7,605 nt of DNA from Desulfobacteraceae bacterium (GTDB taxonomy: Bacteria > Desulfobacterota > DSM-4660 > Desulfatiglandales > B25-G16): assembly GCA_028572035.1 (NCBI GenBank), contig JAPVWE010000054.1, positions 1-7,605 of the forward strand, in the 5' to 3' direction. The notes under the pieces are model-generated. The model saw only the letters and a program-made list of their open reading frames with translations. It made no database searches and was not told the DNA's origin. Position 1 is the first letter of the stretch. Each line of letters begins with the position of its first letter. Shown one piece after another: positions 1-4,536 of this stretch. Made by a program: the position numbers and the translations under genes.

Positions 1-492
1 TCTTACCCTCTCCTGTTCATCCTCAGAAACCTGCATTTTCCCTTTGGATCTGGCCCCCTTATCTGAAACCTTTTCAGGAAGCTTTTTTTCACTCTTTGCG
101 GCTCTTGCAGTTGACTTTCCCGAAGTCTTCCGCTCACCTGCCAGTAATAGCTGGATAATAGCTAAGGGTGCATTATCACCACTCCTATGACCTGTTTTTA
201 AGATCCTGATATAACCACCCTGGCGGTCTAGAAAACGATCCTTCATCTGATCAAACAATTTATGGGCAACAGATTTATCCATCATATAGGAAAGGGCCTG
301 ACGTCTTGCATGAAGATCCCCTCTTTTTGCCAGGGTAATCATCTTCTCAGCAATAGGCCGTAACGCCTTGGCCTTTGGATATGTTGTTGAAATTTCCTCA
401 TGTCTAAACAGAGAAGTAACCAAATTTCTTAAAATGGCCCTTCGATGGGCTGAATCACGACCCAGCTTTTTCCCTGCCCTTCTGTGCCTCAT
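1..492 (-). CDS. rplQ: 50S ribosomal protein L17 (3' end beyond window)
   Basis: Large-subunit ribosomal protein L17. I translated this frame directly: it opens with [17 protein letters not shown], the classic L17 start, and continues through [16 protein letters not shown] (about 31-46) and [20 protein letters not shown] (about 92-111), which are L17 signature stretches. All 164 codons in the window are open and no stop is reached. The L17 core ends near residue 118. After it comes a Lys/Ala/Ser/Glu-rich, low-complexity extension of at least 45 residues, which makes the protein clearly longer than the usual 115-135 residues. The ATG overlaps the rpoA TGA stop as ATGA, so translation is probably coupled to rpoA. 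It is the last gene of the alpha operon, as in most bacteria. Identity is certain; the true C-terminus is not visible. Confidence 0.96.
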   Translation of the reverse strand, partial: MRHRRAGKKLGRDSAHRRAILRNLVTSLFRHEEISTTYPKAKALRPIAEKMITLAKRGDLHARRQALSYMMDKSVAHKLFDQMKDRFLDRQGGYIRILKTGHRSGDNAPLAIIQLLLAGERKTSGKSTARAAKSEKKLPEKVSDKGARSKGKMQVSEDEQERVR

Positions 493-1562
493 TGATCCTG
501 ATCCTCTTTACTCTCTTCCTCTCCTTCCTCCTCTTCCTCTTTGGGTGAGGGGAAATTCTCCAGTTTCATGCCAAACTGAACATCCATCTCCTCCAGGATT
601 CCCTTTATCTCATTCAGGGACTTTCTTCCAAAATTCTTGGTTTTTAGCATTTCGCTTTCTGTCTTCTGGACCAATTCGTAAATATACTTTATATTAGCAT
701 TCTTCAGACAATTGGATGAGCGCACGGAGAGTTCAAGCTCACTTATGGGCCTAAAGAGATTCTCATTTATCTTCTCTTCCTCCTCCTTTTCCTCTTTTTC
801 TACTTCCTCTTCCGGTTCTTCCTCAAAATTAATAAAAGGGGTAGCCTGTTCCTTAAAAATTTTTGCAGCAAACGCTAGTGCATCTCGCGGATTCACCGTT
901 CCATCTGTCCAGATCTCTAAGGTCAATTTATCGTAATCAGTCCTCTGCCCAACCCTTGCATTACCAACTACATAGGTGACCCTCCTGATTGGCGAAAAAA
1001 GAGCATCTATAGGTATTACTCCAATTTGTTGATCTTCTTCTACATTCTTTTCTGCAGGAACATATCCTCTACCGGTACTAACCGACATCTCTGCATGCAG
1101 AACACCATCCTTATTGAGGGTGGCTATGTATTGGTCCGGATTCATTATTTCAACCTTCCCGCCAGTTATTATATCGCCAGCCGTTACCACCTTTTCCCCT
1201 TTAACATCCAGAAAGACCATAATTTCTTCTTCTTCTTCTTCTTCTTCCTCCTCCTCCTCTCCTTCAACCAGTTTAAAATTTACTTCCTTCAGATTTAAGA
1301 TGATATCGGTTACATCTTCCTTTATTCCAGGAATAGTAGTAAATTCGTGGGGGACATCATCAAATCTTACAGAAACGATTGCTGCTCCATGCAAAGAGGA
1401 CAGGAGAATCCGTCGTAAAGAATTACCGAGGGTTATCCCGAAATCCCTCTCCAGTGGCTGACAAACAAATTTTCCATAGGAGTCAGTAAAAGAATCGGCT
1501 TCGATCTCTATCATTTTAGGTTTTATTAAATCTCTCCAGTTTCTTTGATGTAGCTTTTTCAT
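489..1562 (-). CDS. rpoA: DNA-directed RNA polymerase subunit alpha
   Basis: RNA polymerase alpha, which dimerises to nucleate core assembly and contacts UP elements and activators. The N-terminal domain spans about residues 13-245, with the assembly motif [21 protein letters not shown] at about 36-56 and VPIDAL-type and [10 protein letters not shown] motifs near 183-199. The C-terminal domain spans about 267-336, with [13 protein letters not shown] (R281 matches the DNA-contacting arginine of E. coli R265) and [14 protein letters not shown] (307-320). Length is 357 against about 329 in E. coli. The excess is mainly three acidic tracts: twelve consecutive Glu at 102-113 within the N-terminal domain, a Glu-rich linker at 247-264, and a Glu-rich tail at 342-357. 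The start is ATG with GAGGTGA about 10 nt upstream. It lies 151 nt after rpsD and overlaps rplQ by ATGA. All catalytic-assembly motifs are intact. Confidence 0.98.
   Translation of the reverse strand: MKKLHQRNWRDLIKPKMIEIEADSFTDSYGKFVCQPLERDFGITLGNSLRRILLSSLHGAAIVSVRFDDVPHEFTTIPGIKEDVTDIILNLKEVNFKLVEGEEEEEEEEEEEEIMVFLDVKGEKVVTAGDIITGGKVEIMNPDQYIATLNKDGVLHAEMSVSTGRGYVPAEKNVEEDQQIGVIPIDALFSPIRRVTYVVGNARVGQRTDYDKLTLEIWTDGTVNPRDALAFAAKIFKEQATPFINFEEEPEEEVEKEEKEEEEKINENLFRPISELELSVRSSNCLKNANIKYIYELVQKTESEMLKTKNFGRKSLNEIKGILEEMDVQFGMKLENFPSPKEEEEEGEEESKEDQDQ
493..545 (-). promoter_or_regulatory. rplQ ribosome-binding region within the rpoA acidic-tail codons
   Basis: The last codons of rpoA on the minus strand are nearly all GAG, GAA, AGT and AAA. 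They contain several SD-like words, with AGGA close to the rplQ ATG (490-492) and GAGGA further up. The rpoA TGA and the rplQ ATG share two bases (ATGA), so terminating ribosomes can restart on rplQ. Because this purine-rich stretch encodes the Glu tail, coding and initiation signals are superimposed. Function is inferred from position. Confidence 0.55.
1224..1259 (-). repeat. Trinucleotide microsatellite (GAG)4(GAA)8 inside rpoA
   Basis: Twelve in-frame codons, read on the minus strand as four GAG then eight GAA, encode residues 102-113 of alpha as uninterrupted glutamate. On the plus strand it is a pure pyrimidine TTC/CTC run. The eight identical GAA units make it a simple-sequence tract where replication slippage would add or remove whole glutamates without changing frame. 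It falls where E. coli alpha has only a short loop (around VQGKDEVIL), so it is an insertion in a surface loop of the N-terminal domain. Confidence 0.95.
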
Positions 1563-1607
1563 AAATGTAAATCACCTCAAACAAAGTGTAAAGCGGGCTA
1601 AAGATAA

Positions 1608-1708
1608 CTAAAGTGCCCAAAGCACGTGCTAAACGCAAATCTCAAAATGGACAATTACAAAACAAAATCATGGAGATTTATCCGACCCCCTAACTTTAGG
1701 CACTTTAG
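1608..1708 (-). repeat. Inverted repeat in the rpsD-rpoA spacer (AAAGTG-type units)
   Basis: The 151-nt spacer between rpsD and rpoA holds a 15-nt word at 1608-1622 and its inverted copy at 1694-1708, matching at 14 of 15 positions. The single mismatch would be G-U in the transcript, so the mRNA could form a 15-bp stem around a 71-nt loop. The arms are built from short related words (CTAAAGTG, CCTAAAG, GAGCTAAAG), with further partial copies at 1584-1606. It resembles the small non-coding repeat families seen between genes in some bacterial genomes. No poly-U tract follows, so it is not a convincing terminator. No gene is visible in the spacer. Confidence 0.6.
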
Positions 1709-1716
1709 CTCACTTA
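1702..1716 (-). repeat. 15-nt direct repeat, copy 1 (starts at the rpsD stop codon)
   Basis: On the minus strand this reads TAAGTGAGCTAAAGT; its first three bases are the rpsD stop codon. An identical 15-mer in the same orientation lies at 7487-7501, where it again begins with the TAA that closes a reading frame. This copy is also the distal arm region of the rpsD-rpoA spacer inverted repeat. Confidence 0.75.
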
Positions 1717-2343
1717 TTTAGAGTATAGCTCAACTATGAGCTGCTCGTTGATGGGCATGGTCAAGTCTTCACGATTGGGAAAGGCCTTGACTACACCATG
1801 AAAATTACCCCCATCAACCTCCAACCATGTAGGTGTCTCTCGCCTAACAACCGTCTCCATTGCCTCCAGAATCACCGGGATCTTACGACTCTTCTCTCTC
1901 ACCTCTATTACATCTCCAGTCTTCACCTGGCAAGAAGGTATATTGACCTTTCTCCCGTTCACAGTGAAATGATTATGTCTAACCAGTTGTCTTGCCTGAT
2001 CCCTTGAAGAGGAAAAGCCCATCCGATAAACCATATTATCCAGTCGACGCTCCAATAAGATTAACAGGTTTGTACCTGTAATACCCTTTTGCCTATCAGC
2101 TCTGCTATAATACATTCGAAATTGCTTTTCTAACACTCCATAAATTCTCTTTACCTTTTGTTTTTCTCGTAGTTGTATCCCATAATCGGAGATCTTTCCA
2201 CCCCTCCTCTGTCCATGTTGACCTGGAGCATAAGAACGTCGTTCAAAGGCACACCTATCAGTATAGCACCTATCACCTTTTAGGAAGAGTTTAAGATTTT
2301 CCCTCCTGCACAACCGGCATGTAGCCTCAACATATCGAGCCAA
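1714..2343 (-). CDS. rpsD: 30S ribosomal protein S4 (TTG start)
   Basis: Ribosomal protein S4, a primary 16S rRNA binder that in many bacteria also represses the alpha operon. From the TTG start it has 209 residues, the family norm, beginning [19 protein letters not shown]. Cysteines 9, 12, 26 and 31 (CRLC...CYTDRC) are the zinc-knuckle set of the four-cysteine S4 type. The S4 RNA-binding domain follows ([20 protein letters not shown], then [18 protein letters not shown]), and the end [14 protein letters not shown] is typical. The frame is open upstream to an ATG at 2400, but those 19 extra residues are encoded by a repeat element and match no S4 N-terminus. The TTG has an excellent TAGGAGGT 6 nt before it. 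The gene lies between rpsK and rpoA, both with long repeat-bearing spacers. Confidence 0.95.
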   Translation of the reverse strand: MARYVEATCRLCRRENLKLFLKGDRCYTDRCAFERRSYAPGQHGQRRGGKISDYGIQLREKQKVKRIYGVLEKQFRMYYSRADRQKGITGTNLLILLERRLDNMVYRMGFSSSRDQARQLVRHNHFTVNGRKVNIPSCQVKTGDVIEVREKSRKIPVILEAMETVVRRETPTWLEVDGGNFHGVVKAFPNREDLTMPINEQLIVELYSK

Positions 2344-2349
2344 TAGTTT

Positions 2350-2357
2350 ACCTCCTA
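2350..2357 (-). promoter_or_regulatory. Strong Shine-Dalgarno deciding the rpsD TTG start
   Basis: The minus strand reads TAGGAGGT followed by six bases and TTG GCT CGA TAT (M-A-R-Y). This near-perfect anti-SD match, together with the family-typical MARY start, places the S4 start at 2343. The in-frame ATG at 2400 has no comparable site. Confidence 0.85.
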
Positions 2358-2365
2358 AATCGCTT

Positions 2366-2455
2366 GGGGTCAGGCCTTGACATTTGACACAATGAAACAT
2401 TTGCGAGCAAACTCTTAGCTTATGGCAATTGTGTCAAATATCAAGGCCTGACCCC
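2366..2455. repeat. REP/MITE-like palindromic element between rpsK and rpsD
   Basis: Two 28-nt arms, 2366-2393 (beginning GGGGTCAGGCCTTGA) and 2428-2455 (its inverted copy), match at 27 of 28 positions around a 34-nt loop. The one mismatch is a G-U pair in the minus-strand transcript, so the mRNA stem is continuous. Each arm contains a smaller GTCA...TGAC palindrome. From memory, GGGGTCAGG(C/T)CTTGA-type ends recur as dispersed repeats near IS200-like REP-associated transposases in several environmental bacteria; this could not be checked here. The stem finishes 8 nt before the rpsD Shine-Dalgarno. No poly-U tract follows it. No transposase is encoded in the window, so it would be non-autonomous. 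Confidence 0.75.
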
Positions 2456-2465
2456 TCTGCAAATT

Positions 2466-2861
2466 TTAAACCCTTCTCCTCTTTCGAGGCCTGCAACCAT
2501 TATGCGGAATGGGGGTCACATCCCTAATCATGGTAACCGAAAAGCCGTCCATCTGCAATGCCCTCAAGGCCGCTTCCCTTCCGATTCCAGGACCCTTAAC
2601 CCAAACCTCAGCGGTTTTCAGACCTAAAGCCATTGCCTTCTTTAAAGCATTCTGTGCTGCCAATTGGGCAGCAAAGGGGGTGCTTTTTCTGGAACCTTTA
2701 AAACCTAACTGCCCAGGACTCGATGAGGCTATGACGTTACCATTCATATCGGTAACGGTAATGATAGTGTTATTAAAGGTAGATTGAATATGAACAATCC
2801 CGTTAACAACAATCTTTTTCTCTCTTTTGGCTTTGCTAGCCTTCCCTGTTTCCTTGGCCAT
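2466..2861 (-). CDS. rpsK: 30S ribosomal protein S11
   Basis: Ribosomal protein S11 of the 30S platform, 131 residues, normal for the family. Diagnostic stretches are [21 protein letters not shown] (18-38), [20 protein letters not shown] (46-65), [15 protein letters not shown] (88-102) and the C-terminal [18 protein letters not shown]. The ATG is preceded by GAGGGG a few bases upstream and lies 15 nt after the rpsM stop, consistent with close co-translation in the alpha operon. The basic tail is complete. The N-terminal [14 protein letters not shown] is the usual variable lysine-rich lead. Downstream there is an unusually long 122-nt gap to rpsD that holds a palindromic element. Confidence 0.98.
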   Translation of the reverse strand: MAKETGKASKAKREKKIVVNGIVHIQSTFNNTIITVTDMNGNVIASSSPGQLGFKGSRKSTPFAAQLAAQNALKKAMALGLKTAEVWVKGPGIGREAALRALQMDGFSVTMIRDVTPIPHNGCRPRKRRRV

Positions 2862-2876
2862 TATCCCCTCAGAGGC

Positions 2877-3245
2877 TTATTTTTTACGTCTTCCAATTGT
2901 CCTGCTCGGCCCCTTCCTCGTTCTTGCATTTGTGTGGGTTCTCTGCCCTCTCACCGGAAGAGATTTTCTGTGCCTCAAACCCCTATAAGACCCCATATCC
3001 ATCAGACGTTTTATGTTCATGGATACTTCCCGTCTCAGATCTCCTTCAACCTTAAAGGATTCATCAATAACCTTTCTGATACTTGTTACCTGCTCTTCAC
3101 TCAGTTGATCTGATCTGGTATCAAGGTCTACTTCTGCCCTCTCTAAAATCTTCTGACAACTGCTTCTGCCTAGACCATAAATATAGGTCAAAGCTATCTC
3201 GATTCTCTTTCCCTTTGGTAAATCAACACCAGCAATTCTGGCCAA
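2877..3245 (-). CDS. rpsM: 30S ribosomal protein S13 (TTG start)
   Basis: Ribosomal protein S13 of the 30S head, contacting the P-site tRNA and 50S intersubunit bridges, 122 residues. It begins [20 protein letters not shown], has the helix-two-turn-helix motif around [15 protein letters not shown] (20-34), [17 protein letters not shown] (67-83) and [20 protein letters not shown] (88-107), and ends in a basic tail. The start codon is TTG, with AAGGAG 6 nt upstream; it gives exactly the conserved MARIAG N-terminus. This is the first gene of the alpha operon. The usual upstream genes rpmJ and infA are not present in the 413 nt before it. A leader hairpin may occlude its ribosome-binding site. 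Confidence 0.98.
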   Translation of the reverse strand: MARIAGVDLPKGKRIEIALTYIYGLGRSSCQKILERAEVDLDTRSDQLSEEQVTSIRKVIDESFKVEGDLRREVSMNIKRLMDMGSYRGLRHRKSLPVRGQRTHTNARTRKGPSRTIGRRKK

Positions 3246-3273
3246 TGTATTCTCCTTAAATAGTTTACATCAG
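3242..3273 (-). promoter_or_regulatory. Possible autoregulatory hairpin over the rpsM ribosome-binding site
   Basis: In the minus-strand transcript CUGAUGUA (3273-3266) can pair with UACAUUGG (3249-3242), giving 8 bp including two G-U pairs around a 16-nt loop. The Shine-Dalgarno AAGGAG (3257-3252) lies in the loop and the UUG start codon lies in the stem. Upstream UGGCC in the leader can also pair with GGCCA at the start of rpsM. In E. coli S4 represses the alpha operon through a folded leader at the rpsM start, so a comparable control is plausible. No covariation evidence is available, and an 8-bp stem can arise by chance. Confidence 0.35.
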
Positions 3274-3339
3274 ATATCAGCTCTAGGCCATTCTCTTCTT
3301 GAACCCTATTGGCTGACCTACATGAGCCATCTGTAGATT

Positions 3340-3366
3340 CTTATATAAATAATTAGTAACGTTCAA
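3340..3366 (-). promoter_or_regulatory. Candidate promoter for the alpha operon
   Basis: Minus strand: TTGAAC (3366-3361) as a -35-like hexamer and TATAAG (3345-3340) as a -10-like hexamer, separated by 15 nt, which is short of the optimal 17. The -35-like word sits inside the terminal inverted repeat of the adjacent palindromic element, pointing outward to rpsM. It lies about 95 nt before the rpsM start. This is weak sequence evidence only. Confidence 0.3.
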
Positions 3367-3639
3367 ATGTTGAGGCCTAATTGTTCTTTAGGCCACATGA
3401 TAAACATTCAATAATATCTATGGTAATGACAATTTCTTCAAGGCGATATCTATAGGGCTCAGATGAAGGTGGTCAAATATTTGGGCTTTAACAGACCATT
3501 TACAGGTTCCAAGGGGCTTTGTGGAGCAAACCCCAAATATTTGACCACTGCAGAACACGGTGGAATTTCCTTTGAGATATCGCCTTTCAGAAACACTCAT
3601 TACCCTATTAACCATCAATGCCTAAACTTTTGAACGTTA
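3357..3639. mobile_element. Palindromic MITE-like element, about 283 bp
   Basis: Three nested inverted-repeat blocks share one axis. The ends are 3357-3376 and 3620-3639 (18 of 20 matching, starting TAACGTTCAAA). The middle pair is 3422-3451 and 3575-3604 (25 of 30). The inner pair is 3469-3485 and 3532-3548 (17 of 17). The left half carries an extra roughly 30 nt with its own small hairpin (3374-3380/3388-3394). Pairing continues weakly outward to about 3346/3650. The arrangement is that of a non-autonomous inverted-repeat element. A clear target-site duplication is not seen; TTAG occurs at 3353-3356 and 3637-3640 but may be chance. A 66-codon minus-strand frame (3418-3618) crosses the element; it looks unlike a protein gene, and I do not call it. 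This element fills most of the 413-nt gap between the GGDEF gene and rpsM. Confidence 0.7.
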
Positions 3640-3658
3640 GCAATTTATTAAGCCTGTC

Positions 3659-4507
3659 TTATTTTTTTGCCTTATACAGATTCTTATCAGCCAATACAAC
3701 AAAATCCTTTACGTCCATTTCCTTTGAATATGTTGCAGAGCCTACACTTGCTGTCACACCACCACCTTGTTGAAATCCCCATTCGACCCTTTCTCTTATT
3801 TTTCGAGCAATAGCATTATCTGCCTCCACAAGAATAACTGCGAACTCATCCCCTCCGTATCTAAAAGCTGTATCTACATTCTCCCTGATACTTGAGAGAA
3901 TTATCTTTCCGGATTTATCGAGCATCTTATCACCAGCAAGATGACCATGTTGATCATTGTAATCTTTGAATTTATCCAGGTCCAAAAGGATGAGGGATAA
4001 AGGATGGTTCTGGCGGTTTGCCCTATCGATCTCTTCTTTTAGCCTATTATAAAAATGTCGCTGATTAAAAAGCCCAGTCAGACTATCAGTTATTGATGCC
4101 CTTTCCAATTCATCTCTAATTCTTCTCTCTATCAAGATCCTGTTGATCTTGGCCTCTATCTCATCACCCTTAAAGGGCTTAACAATGAAGTCATTTGCTC
4201 CTGCATTAATAATATCCATATAGGTATAGTCTTTTTCGTAACCAGTCATGGCAATAATATTTATATCAGGATTTTCTTTCTTAGCCATCTTTATCAGTTC
4301 AATGCCATTAAGCTCCGGCATGTTTATATCAGAAATTAAAAAGGTATATCTTCCATTTCTGAGTTCGTGTAATGCATTTTCCCCACTGCTAACTGAGTCA
4401 GTTTTGAAACCTCGATTCGACAGCATATCCTTTACAACATTCCCTGTTTCTATCTCATCATCAACGATCAGGAGGTTTTCTTTATTATAATCGAATTCTC
4501 GTTCCAT
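3659..4507 (-). CDS. Response regulator with GGDEF output (predicted diguanylate cyclase)
   Basis: Cytoplasmic two-domain protein of 282 residues. The REC domain (about 11-125) has the acidic pair D16/D17, phospho-acceptor D60 in SDINMPELNG, T88 and K110 in VKPF. A short helix (125-137) leads to a GGDEF domain (about 138-282) with DSLTGLFNQRHF (141-152), LLDLDKFKDYNDQHG (174-188) and an exact GGDEF at 218-222. It is therefore predicted to make c-di-GMP from two GTP when phosphorylated, in the style of PleD or WspR. The RxxD inhibitory site is not conserved: the four residues ending at D212 read ENVD. The protein stops at LYKAKK, a little earlier than most GGDEF domains. The ATG lies 29 nt after miaB with only a weak SD (AGGTT). 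No sensor kinase is nearby, so the input is unknown. Confidence 0.92.
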   Translation of the reverse strand: MEREFDYNKENLLIVDDEIETGNVVKDMLSNRGFKTDSVSSGENALHELRNGRYTFLISDINMPELNGIELIKMAKKENPDINIIAMTGYEKDYTYMDIINAGANDFIVKPFKGDEIEAKINRILIERRIRDELERASITDSLTGLFNQRHFYNRLKEEIDRANRQNHPLSLILLDLDKFKDYNDQHGHLAGDKMLDKSGKIILSSIRENVDTAFRYGGDEFAVILVEADNAIARKIRERVEWGFQQGGGVTASVGSATYSKEMDVKDFVVLADKNLYKAKK

Positions 4508-4536
4508 CTTAAGATAACCTGATAGACTTTCTCATC

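Noticed and set aside
1026..1298. Plus-strand frames opposite rpoA, with poly-Phe, poly-Ser or Leu runs
   Set aside because: They are antisense shadows of the GAA/GAG tract in a certain rpoA gene.
2366..2455. Rho-independent terminator between rpsK and rpsD
   Set aside because: The stem is far longer than a typical terminator, has a 34-nt loop and no U-tract after it. It is followed at once by the rpsD SD.
2784..3113. Plus-strand frame of 109 codons opposite rpsM and rpsK
   Set aside because: Antisense to two well-identified ribosomal genes, with no family resemblance.
3246..3356. rpmJ (L36) or infA hidden upstream of rpsM
   Set aside because: No minus-strand frame here encodes the cysteine/lysine-rich L36 pattern or an IF-1-like S1 fold.
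3418..3618. A 66-codon minus-strand frame crossing the palindromic element
   Set aside because: It spans the inverted-repeat blocks, has no good SD and matches no family I know. Its sequence is explained by the repeat structure.
3655..3675. A7 run at the end of the GGDEF gene as a possible frameshift hiding a normal GRNR-type end
   Set aside because: Reading on in the shifted frame gives only a few residues (IRQA) before a stop, not a GGDEF ending. The short end appears natural.
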